Source: Rossellomorea vietnamensis
Lineage (GTDB): Bacteria; Bacillota; Bacilli; Bacillales; Bacillaceae_B
Reading direction: 5' to 3'
NCBI RefSeq assembly: GCF_001305855.1
Contig: NZ_LIXZ01000002.1
Span: 62,001-126,000, forward strand
DNA: 64,000 bases
The number at the start of each line of letters is the position of its first letter. Positions within the stretch are counted from its first letter, which is position 1. Below the pieces are notes generated by a model. The model worked only from the letters and a program-made list of their open reading frames with translations. It was not told where the DNA came from and did not search any database. The position numbers and the translations under genes were made by a program. Positions 8,845 to 19,009 of this stretch are shown here, piece after piece.

Positions 8845-9696
8845 TTAGTTATCCAATAAATAGGAAGAATACGTCCCGATCATTTTCACTGTGCATCCGA
8901 GGGCTTCCATTTCACTGATCGCTCCCGGAAGAAGGACATCATCCATTTCATGAGCCACATCAATTAAGAAGAAATAATCACCGAGTCCCGTTTTCAGCGG
9001 TCTTGATTCGATTTTACTCAAGTTCAGCTGTCTCCAGGCAAATGTGGACAATACCTGATGAAGGGCGCCCGATCGATCCTTTGGAAGAGTCACCATCAAG
9101 GTTGTCTTTTCCATGTTCTTTTCCTGGGGCAGAGTCAGTGGATCCGGTGTCTTATGTAAGACGATGAACCTGGTATGATTATAGGCAAAATCATGAATGT
9201 TCTCATGCAGGATGTTCAACCCGTATTTTTCTGCTGCCAGCTCGTTCCCAATCGCACCAAGGAATGAATCAGGATTCTCACTCACGAATTTAGCGGCGGC
9301 AGCCGTACTCGTCGTCTGTTCCAGGGGTACCCCGCGAAACTGTTTATGTAGAAATTTATGACACTGCGCGAGTGCGTGGGAATGGGAAAGGACTTTCCCG
9401 ATCTCTTCTTCACTGTCACTCCACGCCGGATGTATCATTAAGTGCTGCTGAATGGCGGACGTCAATTCAGCGACAATCGCTAAGTTCGCTTCATGAAACA
9501 AATAATCCACCGTAATATGTACCGAGCCTTCCAGGGCATTTTCTAATGGCACAACCGCGTAATCCACTTCATTCTCGATCACCGCCTCGATGCAATCGGG
9601 TATCGTCACATACGAAACCGTTTCTTCATCAGGAAAAGCCTTCTTGACGGCTAAATCTGTAAAGGAAGCCTGTGGTCCTAAATATGCAATCTTCAC
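8845..9696 (-). CDS. pheA: Prephenate dehydratase
   Basis: The enzyme converts prephenate to phenylpyruvate in phenylalanine synthesis. The catalytic domain occupies roughly residues 1-185 (KIAYLGPQASFTDLAV, VPLENALEGSVHITVDYL, TSTAAAAKFVSE, NHTRFIVL), and a C-terminal ACT regulatory domain follows (TTLMVTLPKDRSGALHQVL, LSKIESRPLKTGLGDYFFLID). The GTG at 9696 is preferred: AGAGGAAG is seven bases upstream and the product then begins like B. subtilis PheA. An ATG at 9735 would add 13 unaligned residues. Downstream of pheB, as in B. subtilis. Confidence 0.94.
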   Translation of the reverse strand: MKIAYLGPQASFTDLAVKKAFPDEETVSYVTIPDCIEAVIENEVDYAVVPLENALEGSVHITVDYLFHEANLAIVAELTSAIQQHLMIHPAWSDSEEEIGKVLSHSHALAQCHKFLHKQFRGVPLEQTTSTAAAAKFVSENPDSFLGAIGNELAAEKYGLNILHENIHDFAYNHTRFIVLHKTPDPLTLPQEKNMEKTTLMVTLPKDRSGALHQVLSTFAWRQLNLSKIESRPLKTGLGDYFFLIDVAHEMDDVLLPGAISEMEALGCTVKMIGTYSSYLLDN

Positions 9697-9771
9697 TCTG
9701 ATCTTCCTCTCGCTCACTTGAAATTTATTGAACATTCTAACACGTATATGAGCAAAGGGGAAGGTTTTCTA

Positions 9772-9808
9772 TAAAAAAAGAAGTGTCAGGCTCCTGAACC
9801 CAACACTT
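9772..9808 (-). terminator. Terminator-like hairpin over the pheB stop codon
   Basis: On the minus strand AAGTGT ... ACACTT with inner pairs GGTTC/GAGCC forms a hairpin whose 5' arm is still inside pheB, followed by CTTTTTTT. It sits between pheB and the pheA start and could limit read-through into pheA. Confidence 0.7.
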
Positions 9809-10241
9809 CCACTTTCTCGACAAATTCCAAACGACGGAGCTTTGAGAGTAAGTCTTCCAATCCGATCGTGAGGTCCGTTACGTTCAAGGAAAGTGTGACA
9901 TTCGCTCTTCCCTGCAGCGGAATCGTCTGATGGATCGTCAATATATTGCAACCATGCTTGGCTGTTTCACTTAATAGATGAGACAACGTCCCTGACCGGT
10001 CCTCCAAATGAAAGAACAGTGTAATGATCCGTTCCTTCACGATGGTGTGGAAAGGAAATACCGTATCCCGGTATTTGTAAAAGGCGCTCCGGCTCAAATC
10101 GACCCGGTGGACCGCTTCCCAGACCGAATCCGCCTTGCCCCTTTCAATTAATTCTTTTGCATCCAGGGTCTTCTTCATCGCTTCCGGCAGCACGTCTTCA
10201 CGCACTAAATAAAACTTGCCTTCTTGAAATTTTTTCCCCAA
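9786..10241 (-). CDS. pheB: ACT-domain protein PheB
   Basis: This small protein of about 151 residues has a helical N-terminal part ([37 protein letters not shown], helix-turn-helix-like) and a C-terminal ACT domain ([19 protein letters not shown] ... [10 protein letters not shown]). ACT domains bind amino acids; the cellular role of Bacillus PheB is not firmly established, and the name follows its place next to pheA. Translation begins at TTG (10241), eight bases after GGAGG. The conserved order obgE-pheB-pheA is kept. Confidence 0.9.
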   Translation of the reverse strand: MGKKFQEGKFYLVREDVLPEAMKKTLDAKELIERGKADSVWEAVHRVDLSRSAFYKYRDTVFPFHTIVKERIITLFFHLEDRSGTLSHLLSETAKHGCNILTIHQTIPLQGRANVTLSLNVTDLTIGLEDLLSKLRRLEFVEKVEVLGSGA

Positions 10242-10322
10242 TGACTATTCCTCCAATTGTCTGACTGTAGAGGTTCGAGGCAGCTAGCCCCGTATAAAAC
10301 CGCTTTCGCTTTCTATTGTAGA

Positions 10323-10354
10323 ACAGGTGGCGGCAGATTTCAGCCGCCACCTGT
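10323..10354. repeat. 12-bp perfect inverted repeat after obgE (possible terminator)
   Basis: ACAGGTGGCGGC and GCCGCCACCTGT are separated by eight bases. The stem is strong and GC-rich, but neither side has a real T-run, so it is a weaker candidate as an intrinsic terminator. It may end obgE transcription or stabilise the 3' end of its messenger. Confidence 0.55.
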
Positions 10355-10384
10355 CATTTCCTCTGAATAGATAAAGGATGAAAC

Positions 10385-11686
<1,302 letters not shown>

Positions 11687-11708
11687 TTATCACTGCAATC
11701 GCTTCAAT

Positions 11709-12239
11709 TTATTCAGCGATTACATGAACGACAAGAACCTCTTCTTGCAGTTGTTCTATTTCTATATTTTCTCCGTTTGATCGTTGATTTTTGATCCAGT
11801 CTTCCACTAAGCTTGTACTCTTTAGTATACCTGTGAAATCAAATATAAAACGGGATTGTTCTTTAGTAATGTCAAGTATTATGGATAACTGATTTTCTAC
11901 ATTGTTCATTACATTTGATTCAAGGAATTCCAGAAACTCCTTGCACCAGTTGTAAAGTCTTTGATCTTCAAGCCGGTGGGGCTCGAGTCGAAGGACTTCA
12001 AAATCCAGCTTAATCAAATGTCTTGACCAATTATAGGTTAATATCCATTCTGCCAGCAATGGAAGCTTTACATTCGAAAGCTTAGATTCATTTTGTGCAA
12101 CAAGGACCATTTCCTCGATGACCTGTTTCGCCCGCTCCACACGGCCAAGGTCCAGATTCCCTTTAATTAATTGCAAATCATTCATCCAGTCGTGGCGGGC
12201 ATGCCTTAACGCCTCGACTACACCCCAATTTTCGCTCAT
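11709..12239 (-). CDS. spo0B: Sporulation initiation phosphotransferase Spo0B
   Basis: Spo0B passes phosphate from Spo0F to Spo0A in the sporulation phosphorelay. The phosphorylatable histidine lies in LRHARHDWMNDLQLIKGNL, at residue 16; the same motif in B. subtilis is at residue 30, so the N-terminus is shorter here. The remainder (176 residues) shows a helical hairpin dimerisation region and a degenerate kinase-like C-terminal domain without ATP-binding boxes, as expected. The sequence is otherwise poorly conserved, which is usual for this family. It lies between rpmA and obgE as in B. subtilis. Confidence 0.9.
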   Translation of the reverse strand: MSENWGVVEALRHARHDWMNDLQLIKGNLDLGRVERAKQVIEEMVLVAQNESKLSNVKLPLLAEWILTYNWSRHLIKLDFEVLRLEPHRLEDQRLYNWCKEFLEFLESNVMNNVENQLSIILDITKEQSRFIFDFTGILKSTSLVEDWIKNQRSNGENIEIEQLQEEVLVVHVIAE

Positions 12240-12356
12240 AATCTAACTCCTATACTTAAGTGCTACCTGTAAGTATATCAAAGATGGGCGTCGTGCGTAT
12301 ATTGTTTCTGTGAAATTGGTGTATGTGAATGAAAATCGGACATATACCTTTGATAA

Positions 12357-12391
12357 AAATAAAACTCTAACCGAAAGTCGGTTAGAGTTTT
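12357..12391. terminator. Terminator between rpmA and spo0B
   Basis: AAAACTCTAACCGA and TCGGTTAGAGTTTT form a 14-bp perfect stem with a three-base loop, and T-rich sequence follows on the minus strand. It separates the ribosomal protein operon from spo0B-obgE. Confidence 0.88.
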
Positions 12392-12407
12392 CGTTAAAGA
12401 TATGCGA

Positions 12408-12698
12408 TTAAGCTTCATTCGCAACTGGGTATACGCTCACTTTTTTCTTGTCACGACCCATGCGTTCGAAACGAACAACACCGTCGGTTTTAGCGAAAAG
12501 TGTATCGTCGCCGCCACGGCCGACGTTTAGGCCTGGATAAATTTTCGTACCGCGTTGACGGTAAAGAATTGATCCACCAGAAACCATTTGACCGTCTGCA
12601 CGCTTAGCACCAAGGCGCTTTGAGATAGAGTCACGACCATTCTTAGTCGAACCTACTCCTTTTTTGGACGCAAAAAACTGAAGGTCTAATCTTAACAT
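12408..12698 (-). CDS. rpmA: 50S ribosomal protein L27 (bL27) with cleavable N-terminus
   Basis: The 96-residue protein contains the conserved [19 protein letters not shown] and [15 protein letters not shown] segments. It begins [14 protein letters not shown], the Firmicutes-specific extension that the protease Prp removes after LQFFA. The ATG at 12698 follows AGGAGGTGG; an earlier in-frame codon at 12707 falls within that ribosome binding site and is rejected. The prp gene lies 12 bases upstream in the same operon. Confidence 0.97.
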   Translation of the reverse strand: MLRLDLQFFASKKGVGSTKNGRDSISKRLGAKRADGQMVSGGSILYRQRGTKIYPGLNVGRGGDDTLFAKTDGVVRFERMGRDKKKVSVYPVANEA

Positions 12699-12710
12699 CT
12701 GTTCCACCTC

Positions 12711-13046
12711 CTACTTTTTGAAGGTTATTTTAATAAAATCACTATAGTCTCTTTCAATCGTCTGGAGGCTGATAAGCATGCCGTCGAGCAGCAGCTGAAT
12801 CTTGCTCTCCGTTTCTTCCGGAAGATCATCAGGGATGACGCAGCGAAGGGATCCACCATCAGAGGATTGCTCGATGGACGGTTCTACACCGGTTAACGCC
12901 ATAATGGCATTAATACTGCCGAATGAAACAGCAGAAGCACCTGCACAGACAATGTCTTGCCCATTTTCGGCAAAATCAGCATGTCCATCCATGGAGAAAG
13001 AACGGATCCTTTTCCCGGAGGAACGCTCTACGTAAACGTTAATCAT
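12711..13046 (-). CDS. prp: Ribosomal-processing cysteine protease Prp
   Basis: Prp (YsxB in B. subtilis) cleaves the N-terminal extension of L27. The 111-residue protein has the catalytic histidine in DGHADFAENGQD (His22) and the catalytic cysteine in DIVCAGASAVSFG (Cys34), with the family's short length. The gene sits between rplU and rpmA, as in most Firmicutes whose L27 carries the cleavable leader, which is present here too. Confidence 0.95.
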   Translation of the reverse strand: MINVYVERSSGKRIRSFSMDGHADFAENGQDIVCAGASAVSFGSINAIMALTGVEPSIEQSSDGGSLRCVIPDDLPEETESKIQLLLDGMLISLQTIERDYSDFIKITFKK

Positions 13047-13057
13047 GTAACCACGCC

Positions 13058-13366
13058 TTACGCGTTGATTTCGTCAATGACAACTTTAGTGTAAGGTTGA
13101 CGGTGACCTTGCTTACGACGGTAGTTCTTTTTCGCTTTGTATTTGAATACTACAAGCTTTTTCGCGCGGCCTTGTTTTTCAACTTTCGCTGTTACAGTAG
13201 CTCCATCCACTAAAGGACTTCCTACTTTCACATCGTCACCACCAACGAATAGAACTTTGTCAAAAGTTACCGTATCGCCTTGTTCTCCGTTAAGCTTTTC
13301 GATGTAGATTGCTTGACCAGCTTCTACACGGATTTGCTTACCACCTGTTTCGATAATTGCGTACAT
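13058..13366 (-). CDS. rplU: 50S ribosomal protein L21 (bL21)
   Basis: The 102-residue protein begins [18 protein letters not shown] and ends with [22 protein letters not shown], the RNA-binding region typical for L21. AGGAGG lies just upstream of the ATG. It is the first gene of rplU-prp-rpmA and is preceded by a structured leader. Confidence 0.97.
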   Translation of the reverse strand: MYAIIETGGKQIRVEAGQAIYIEKLNGEQGDTVTFDKVLFVGGDDVKVGSPLVDGATVTAKVEKQGRAKKLVVFKYKAKKNYRRKQGHRQPYTKVVIDEINA

Positions 13367-13379
13367 AATCGCACCTCCT

Positions 13380-13466
13380 TATAAACTCAGACTCGCCAAT
13401 GACAGGTGTTGGATTGCTCCAAGCTTTTGTACCTGTAATGAGCGGTTGTAGCACGGGTGCTACAAT
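13380..13466 (-). ncRNA. L21-type leader RNA ahead of rplU
   Basis: The 5' region of rplU contains a perfect 8-bp hairpin (TGTAGCAC with GTGCTACA, 13447-13464) and, nearer the gene, the segment CATTGGCGAGTCTGAG. Both recall the Firmicutes L21 leader, a cis-regulatory element thought to bind L21 for autoregulation. The match is from memory of the family rather than from a covariance search. Confidence 0.6.
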
Positions 13467-13524
13467 CAATAACATTAGAATCCTATCACATAAATCGATA
13501 TACTGTCAATAACATTCAAGAAAT

Positions 13525-14970
13525 TCATACGATCTTCGTTATTCTGAAATAAGGATGATCGTGAGTGATTTCCTTAATGTTGATCACTTTATTCAATGCT
13601 TTCTGGAGTCTCTCGATGTGGCTGCCCTGTTTCCCTGCAAACATTTCCGCTACTTCCCGGGTCGCTTCCACATCAATTCGTGAGCCGTCCATCCCTTCAC
13701 ATTCCCACAGCTCCCGTTCAAGCTGGAAGGCCATCGTCTCAGGACTCATTTCCCTCCCCGTACCTTGACATACAGGGCACGGCCGGGTCAAGGATTTGGC
13801 AAGGGGCTGACGGGTCCTCTTCCGGGTCAATTCAAGGATCCCGAGTTTTGTGAACCCTACAATCGTTGTACGCTGCCGATCTGAAATGAGAGATTCTGAA
13901 AGAGCATCGATCACTTCCTGGCGGTGGCTGTCCTTTTTCATATCAATGAAATCGATGAGGATCATCCCGCTTAAATTGCGGATCGTAAGCTGTTTCGCCA
14001 TTTCTGCTGCCGCGAGTTTATTCGTCTCCAGTATGGTTTGCTCCAAGTTGCCTTTCCCGGTGAATTTTCCGGAATTGACATCTACAACCGTCATGGCTTC
14101 CGTTGATTCGATGACAAGAGTGGCCCCGTTCGGAAGCCACACTATTTTTTTCAGGGCGTCTTCCCATGCCGAGTAAACGTCATAATGTTTAAAAATATTT
14201 TCATGACCCTGATAAAGCTCGAACGACCATTTTTCTTTGATCCCCGCCCCGCTCATTTCCTCGACCTGAAGAAGGCTGTCATACTCATCGAAGACGATCT
14301 TCCCACCCTCTCCTTTTTTCAAATACTCGTGGAGATCCTCATAGAAGGTATCCTGCCGGGACAGGAGGGACGGACACTTCGCCCTAATCGATACCCTCTC
14401 AAGCCTTTCATGGCGTGCACGCAGGGAGTTCACCTCTTCTTGTAACACTGCCTCTTTCACCCCTGAGGCGTTGGTGCGCATCACAATGCCTTCTCCCCCT
14501 TGTTTCCACTCATGTGCTAATCGCCTCAATACCTTACGATTTTCCTCATCCACTTTTTTCGATACCGCCACATAATAGCCCTTTGGCATATACACCAGAT
14601 GTTCACCCTTCAGTTCAATGACCGAGGTCAATCTGGCACCCTTCGTCCCCATCTCATCCTTTAGAACCTGAACGATGATTTTTTCCCCTTCATGGACACA
14701 ATTCCCGATCGGGGTCGGATCGCTCCCCTCATGATACGCTTTCACATTTTGCGGAAAGTCCTTTTCATGAAGGTAACCATTCTTTCCTTGCCCAAAATCG
14801 ATAAACGCCGCACCGAGTCCCTTTTGGACCTTGACGACCCGTCCCAAGTAAATATTGCCCGTTAAGCTTTCTTCTCCAGGCGGATATGTATATAGACCGA
14901 TAATTTCATTATGTGAACGGTGTACCCACCGTTTTTCCCTGCCCTTACTGTGTACAATCATTTCTTCCAT
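13525..14970 (-). CDS. rng: Ribonuclease E/G family endoribonuclease (RNase G-like)
   Basis: The 481-residue protein has an S1 RNA-binding domain near residues 36-115 (GNIYLGRVVKVQKGLGAAFIDFG, GYLHEKDF). An RNase H-like and 5' sensor region follows, then the catalytic DNase I-like part with the metal-binding aspartates (VDVNSGKFTGKG and LIDFIDMKK). The zinc-link CPVCQGTGR allows dimer or tetramer formation. It lacks the long scaffold tail of E. coli RNase E, so RNase G is the better name. B. subtilis has no RNase E/G, but several other Bacillaceae carry one at this spot between spoIVFB and rplU. It would act in mRNA decay or rRNA processing. Confidence 0.92.
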   Translation of the reverse strand: MEEMIVHSKGREKRWVHRSHNEIIGLYTYPPGEESLTGNIYLGRVVKVQKGLGAAFIDFGQGKNGYLHEKDFPQNVKAYHEGSDPTPIGNCVHEGEKIIVQVLKDEMGTKGARLTSVIELKGEHLVYMPKGYYVAVSKKVDEENRKVLRRLAHEWKQGGEGIVMRTNASGVKEAVLQEEVNSLRARHERLERVSIRAKCPSLLSRQDTFYEDLHEYLKKGEGGKIVFDEYDSLLQVEEMSGAGIKEKWSFELYQGHENIFKHYDVYSAWEDALKKIVWLPNGATLVIESTEAMTVVDVNSGKFTGKGNLEQTILETNKLAAAEMAKQLTIRNLSGMILIDFIDMKKDSHRQEVIDALSESLISDRQRTTIVGFTKLGILELTRKRTRQPLAKSLTRPCPVCQGTGREMSPETMAFQLERELWECEGMDGSRIDVEATREVAEMFAGKQGSHIERLQKALNKVINIKEITHDHPYFRITKIV

Positions 14971-15004
14971 ACCTAAACCCCTTTCCCACGGAAAAACTCA
15001 TAAG

Positions 15005-15031
15005 AAAAAAGGGTTGATTTCAACCCTTTTA
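15005..15031 (-). terminator. Terminator after spoIVFB
   Basis: On the minus strand AAAGGGTTGA pairs with TCAACCCTTT across a two-base loop and a run of T follows. It separates spoIVFAB from rng, which implies a separate promoter or read-through for rng. Confidence 0.82.
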
Positions 15032-15069
15032 CCAGTATGCCCTTACTTTATACAGTTCGTATCCATTCG

Positions 15070-15936
15070 TCAATAAAGGTAAAGAAGATCCTTCGTCTTG
15101 GCTGATGTCATCTTTTCCGCAAAGAAGGCGTGGAGCAGCTCGTTCTCATCGAGTTTCCCCACTTCAACCCCCTTTTCAAATACAACCAGGGGATGCTTCA
15201 CACCCCGCTGAAACCGTTCCACCACCGTCAAGATGGATTCATCACTTTCAATGGGGAGCGGCCTCAGCTGCACAAATTGATGGCTCTTCCCGTAATACCT
15301 CTCTAATAAAAACTTCATAAACGCATATCTCCTTTGCTTCCAGTCGACCCAAAGGGAGAAGTACAGGAAGGACAGGACGATCCACAAATTCAGGTGCAGT
15401 GGAGCGATGATGAGTACAACCAGGTGGAACAGTAATAATAATCCAAACGAAAAGAGGAGCGTGTATTCATACGCCCTCAAATAATTCAACTTCCTCGCAA
15501 GGAGCAGGGAAACCAGCTTCCCCCCGTCCAACGGCCAGATAGGCAGGAGATTAAACAGCAACACCATCATATTCAGCTGAAAAAAAAGCGAAAAGGTATC
15601 CTGACTGATCACGCCAAACTCCAACAGACCGAAGCCAAATGCAATAAGCCAGACGTGCTGCAGGGGGCCTGCCGCCACCACCCAGAACTCTTCCATTAAA
15701 GAACGGTTCCCGTGCTCATCCATCTCCGCGACACCCCCAAAGGGTAGCAGGGCTATTCTTTTCACCCTCCAGGAAAAGGATTGAGCCATGATCCCATGGC
15801 CCAGTTCATGGATCGTTATGATGATGAGGAGCAGGATCAGTTCAAAGAAGTGGGCCGTCATGATGGCAATCCCGATGACAAGCCACAGCAAGGGATGGAC
15901 GTAAAACTTCTTCAGTAGTGAAATGAAATTAGTCAA
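15070..15936 (-). CDS. spoIVFB: Intramembrane metalloprotease SpoIVFB (pro-SigK processing)
   Basis: SpoIVFB is a site-2-type M50 protease in the outer forespore membrane; it cleaves pro-SigK in the mother cell. The 288-residue protein has several membrane segments. It contains the zinc motif TIHELGHGIMA (HExxH), the second metal motif FNLLPIWPLDGGK, and a C-terminal CBS-like domain (about 220-285) that senses ATP in B. subtilis. It overlaps the end of spoIVFA, its inhibitor and anchor. All active-site residues are present. Confidence 0.95.
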   Translation of the reverse strand: MTNFISLLKKFYVHPLLWLVIGIAIMTAHFFELILLLIIITIHELGHGIMAQSFSWRVKRIALLPFGGVAEMDEHGNRSLMEEFWVVAAGPLQHVWLIAFGFGLLEFGVISQDTFSLFFQLNMMVLLFNLLPIWPLDGGKLVSLLLARKLNYLRAYEYTLLFSFGLLLLFHLVVLIIAPLHLNLWIVLSFLYFSLWVDWKQRRYAFMKFLLERYYGKSHQFVQLRPLPIESDESILTVVERFQRGVKHPLVVFEKGVEVGKLDENELLHAFFAEKMTSAKTKDLLYLY

Positions 15937-16705
15937 ATGACATCACCTGGATCGGGTCGATGAATTCATCACCCATTTTAATGGCGAAATAAAACTCACC
16001 CGTTGCTTCGTCTTGACTGCTCGATGAAACCTTACCTACAAGAGAGCCCTTCTTGATTGATTCATACTGCTTCACATCAATCGATTCCAAATTGCCGTAC
16101 CACGATTCCGATTTGTCCGCATGTTGAATGACCACCGTATTCCCCAGCTCCTCCTTTTTCCCTGCAAATAGAACCAAACCTCCCTTCATAGCCGTTACAT
16201 CCTCACCAAGGACCGTCTGCAGCATGATTCCCTGCCCATTGGTCTTGAAGTTTTCTACGACCTTCCCTGAAGCAGGCCTTGCATATTCAGCGCTTTGTTC
16301 GGACGCGGATTCTTTGCCGGAATCACTTGCAGGCAACAAAGCAAGTGGTTTTCCAAATTGATCTTCATACCAGGTGGAAATGGCGGCGAATTGGAACTCC
16401 GTATCCATCGTCTTCATGACAACGGCTCTTGCGTCAGTGAATGAGGGAGTTGGGCTTTTGAACATGATGGCCGTCACCAACACCATGATCCCTGCCCCGA
16501 GTATTTTCAGCATGAAGGTTTCTTTCTTAAAAAGAGGATGGACTCCTTCCGGTGGAGGGCCTCCTTCAAAGCTTGTCTGACGCTCCATTCCATAGCGTTC
16601 CTCATCACTTGGCAGAAAGTATGAGGGATTGTCGCCTGTGCCTGCCCCTGCCATTTTTTTTCGTTTTGCTATCCGCTTCCGTATTTCATCCGCTCGATTC
16701 CCCAT
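15929..16705 (-). CDS. spoIVFA: SpoIVFA, regulator of the SpoIVFB protease
   Basis: SpoIVFA tethers and inhibits SpoIVFB until a forespore signal arrives. The product opens MGNRADEIRKRIAKRKKM, matching B. subtilis. It has one membrane segment (about 70-90, LKILGAGIMVLVTAIMF) and a C-terminal LytM/M23-like domain (about 150-255) that lacks the catalytic zinc ligands. The ATG at 16705 is preferred: AAAGGA lies about nine bases upstream, whereas the ATG at 16714 follows it almost directly. It overlaps spoIVFB by eight bases. Confidence 0.92.
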   Translation of the reverse strand: MGNRADEIRKRIAKRKKMAGAGTGDNPSYFLPSDEERYGMERQTSFEGGPPPEGVHPLFKKETFMLKILGAGIMVLVTAIMFKSPTPSFTDARAVVMKTMDTEFQFAAISTWYEDQFGKPLALLPASDSGKESASEQSAEYARPASGKVVENFKTNGQGIMLQTVLGEDVTAMKGGLVLFAGKKEELGNTVVIQHADKSESWYGNLESIDVKQYESIKKGSLVGKVSSSSQDEATGEFYFAIKMGDEFIDPIQVMSFD

Positions 16706-16864
16706 GTACACCATTCCTTTTTATAAGGTATTGTTTCATAACCAGTGATTGGCTTGGTCCATTCCTGCTGATGGGCAAACGGGTGTCAGATCCATACCAA
16801 GATTCCATTACACATGTTTTGCTACAATGTATGACTTGTCCCGTCAGAATATTCATCCAGAACA

Positions 16865-16908
16865 TAAAAAAGTCCCGGCAGGACGCATCATGCGACCTGC
16901 CGGGACCG
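16865..16908 (-). terminator. Terminator after minD
   Basis: GTCCCGGCAGG and CCTGCCGGGAC form an 11-bp perfect stem followed by TTTTTT on the minus strand. It ends the mre-min cluster before spoIVFA. Confidence 0.92.
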
Positions 16909-16917
16909 AGGATATCT

Positions 16918-17721
16918 TTAGGCTTTTACACCAAATAACTTTTTAATTTTCATAAAGACGCCCGTTCTTTCTTCTTCCAGGGATTGCAGCGGGACCGATT
17001 CACCTAAGATCCGCCTCGCAATATTCCGGTAAGAAATCGACGCTTTACTTGTTGAATCAAGTGCGATCGGTTCACCTTTATTGGATGATCTAATCACATT
17101 GTCATCATCGGCGACGATTCCAAGAAGGTCGATGGAAAGATGGGATGTGATTTCATCCACATCCAGCATTTCACCGTTTTTCATCATATGATTCCGGATA
17201 CGATTGATCACCAATTTTGGAGGCTCGATGTTCTCCTTCTCCAAAAGACCGATGATCCGGTCAGCATCACGGACTGCCGATATTTCCGGAGTGGTCACGA
17301 CAATCGCGCGATCTGCTCCTGCAACGGCGTTCTTATACCCCTGCTCAATTCCTGCAGGACAGTCGATAATGATATAATCATAGTCTTGCTTTAAGTCCAG
17401 TACCAGCTTTTTCATCTGTTCAGGATTGACAGCGGATTTATCACTCGTCTGAGCAGCAGGCAGTAAGAATAATTTGTCTTCGAAGCGTTTGTCTTTCACA
17501 AGGGCCTGATGGATTTTACATCTGCCCTCCACTACGTCAACTAAATCATAAATGATCCGGTTTTCAAGGCCCATCACCACGTCCAGATTCCTGAGGCCGA
17601 TATCCGTATCAATCAGACAAACCTTTTTGCCTTGTAGAGCTAATGCTGTACCAACATTGGCAGAAGTAGTCGTCTTTCCCACTCCACCCTTACCTGAAGT
17701 AACAACTATGGCTTCACCCAC
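16918..17721 (-). CDS. minD: Septum site-determining ATPase MinD
   Basis: MinD is a ParA-like ATPase that recruits MinC to the membrane and blocks polar division. It has the deviant Walker A SGKGGVGKTTTSAN, DTDIGLRNLD, and YIIIDCPAGIE for Walker B. The C-terminal amphipathic helix (GVFMKIKKLFGVKA) is the membrane-targeting sequence. The 267-residue length is normal. It follows minC by one base. Confidence 0.97.
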   Translation of the reverse strand: MGEAIVVTSGKGGVGKTTTSANVGTALALQGKKVCLIDTDIGLRNLDVVMGLENRIIYDLVDVVEGRCKIHQALVKDKRFEDKLFLLPAAQTSDKSAVNPEQMKKLVLDLKQDYDYIIIDCPAGIEQGYKNAVAGADRAIVVTTPEISAVRDADRIIGLLEKENIEPPKLVINRIRNHMMKNGEMLDVDEITSHLSIDLLGIVADDDNVIRSSNKGEPIALDSTSKASISYRNIARRILGESVPLQSLEEERTGVFMKIKKLFGVKA

Positions 17722-17722
17722 A

Positions 17723-18403
17723 TTAGCTTCCTCCTTTAAAACTAGTAATATTTGGTCTAAGATGCTTCAAAACTTGTAATCGATCGACAACGATCTGCCC
17801 ACTTTCATCCACATACGCACATTCCATTTCGCGGTCATCCTCTTCCTCCACCCGATCAGGTGCACGGTTCAGGGAATCTGCGATCCGGAGCTGGGATGGG
17901 AGCATTTTCGAAGCCACGATGACCGACTCATGATTTCCATTGCAGCCGGCATGGGCAATCCCTTTTAATGAACCCAATATGTAAATATTCCCCCCGGCGA
18001 GGACCTTCCCCCCGGGATTGACGTCTCCTACTACGAGGATATCGCCGGACACTTCCACGACCTGTCCCGAACGGACGACCCCGGTGAGGGTTTCGATATT
18101 TCGTTCATCTATGAGTTTCTCTGCATCATTTTTCGTTATGACATTACTCCATACTTCGTTTACAACTAAATTGCGTTTTTGTCTTACGATCTCCTTCAAC
18201 TCTTCCACTTGATCTTCTGCCAGGTACCGATTGCCTGTTTGAATATTGACCGTCAAAAGAGGCGTCCCTTCTGTTTCCCTGTATTGGGCGGAAAGCTTAT
18301 CGTCCAGTTCCTTTTTCAATTCATGAAACGAGCATTGATCGTTGAGATGAAGAGTCAGTCCTTCTTTTGTTCCTTTTATCATCACATTTGGCTTCTTATT
18401 CAT
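17723..18403 (-). CDS. minC: Septum site-determining protein MinC
   Basis: MinC inhibits FtsZ polymerisation. The N-terminal FtsZ-binding domain spans about residues 5-105 and the C-terminal right-handed beta-helix domain 110-215 (GQVVEVSGDILVVGDVNPGGKVLAGGNIYILGSLKG, the conserved MinD-binding face). The ATG at 18403 gives MNKKPNVMIKGTKEGLTLHL, close to B. subtilis. Its spacing from GAGGTG is rather long (about 12-14 bases); an in-frame GTG at 18418 lies within that site. It is 69-85 bases after mreD. Confidence 0.93.
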   Translation of the reverse strand: MNKKPNVMIKGTKEGLTLHLNDQCSFHELKKELDDKLSAQYRETEGTPLLTVNIQTGNRYLAEDQVEELKEIVRQKRNLVVNEVWSNVITKNDAEKLIDERNIETLTGVVRSGQVVEVSGDILVVGDVNPGGKVLAGGNIYILGSLKGIAHAGCNGNHESVIVASKMLPSQLRIADSLNRAPDRVEEEDDREMECAYVDESGQIVVDRLQVLKHLRPNITSFKGGS

Positions 18404-18487
18404 GTCGCAATTTTTCACCTCAGTCGTCTATAAATTCGACATAAGCAGTGTCATTTCCTCTTTATATGAAAAAATTACTAATTGAAT

Positions 18488-19009
18488 TTATTCATCCAAC
18501 CACTCTTTCCGTTTTTTCAGAAGGTAGTTTCTAAATGGAAATGCAAGAATGATATAAAACAGGACATTCAGGACCAATGTCGGCCATAAACGCCAGTCCA
18601 CAAACTGCATGAACGTCAAATCTGTCCTCTTGATAATATGGTTGATCTCGTAAACCAAAAATTCTAAAACAGAAATATTCACTAGGGTGATGATCCCTAA
18701 CACAAAGAGGTTATTATGTAACACCTTCATCATCTGATGTGACAGAAAAATGACAAATGGGAATAACACCAGGTAGATCCCGTTGATTTCAGTGTAATAA
18801 ATATCAAATAGGAAGCCAAAGATGAACCCATAGAGGAGTGCGGTCCGGTATTGATAAAACGCACAAATAAAGAACAGCACAATAATCAGGAAATGAGGAA
18901 CGATCATTTTCTGATCGAACCACTCTTCACTTGGAAAAAGATGGACAAACAGACTTTCGCTGTAGAAGAAAAGCAAGGTCATGAACGGAAGGAGGAGTCG
19001 GCTGATCAT
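18488..19009 (-). CDS. mreD: Rod shape-determining protein MreD
   Basis: MreD is a small polytopic membrane protein of the elongasome. The 173 residues are highly hydrophobic with five or six predicted membrane helices; the segment YGFIFGFLFDIYYTEINGIYLVLFP is characteristic of the family. It overlaps mreC by four bases, in the usual mreBCD order. Confidence 0.92.
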   Translation of the reverse strand: MISRLLLPFMTLLFFYSESLFVHLFPSEEWFDQKMIVPHFLIIVLFFICAFYQYRTALLYGFIFGFLFDIYYTEINGIYLVLFPFVIFLSHQMMKVLHNNLFVLGIITLVNISVLEFLVYEINHIIKRTDLTFMQFVDWRLWPTLVLNVLFYIILAFPFRNYLLKKRKEWLDE

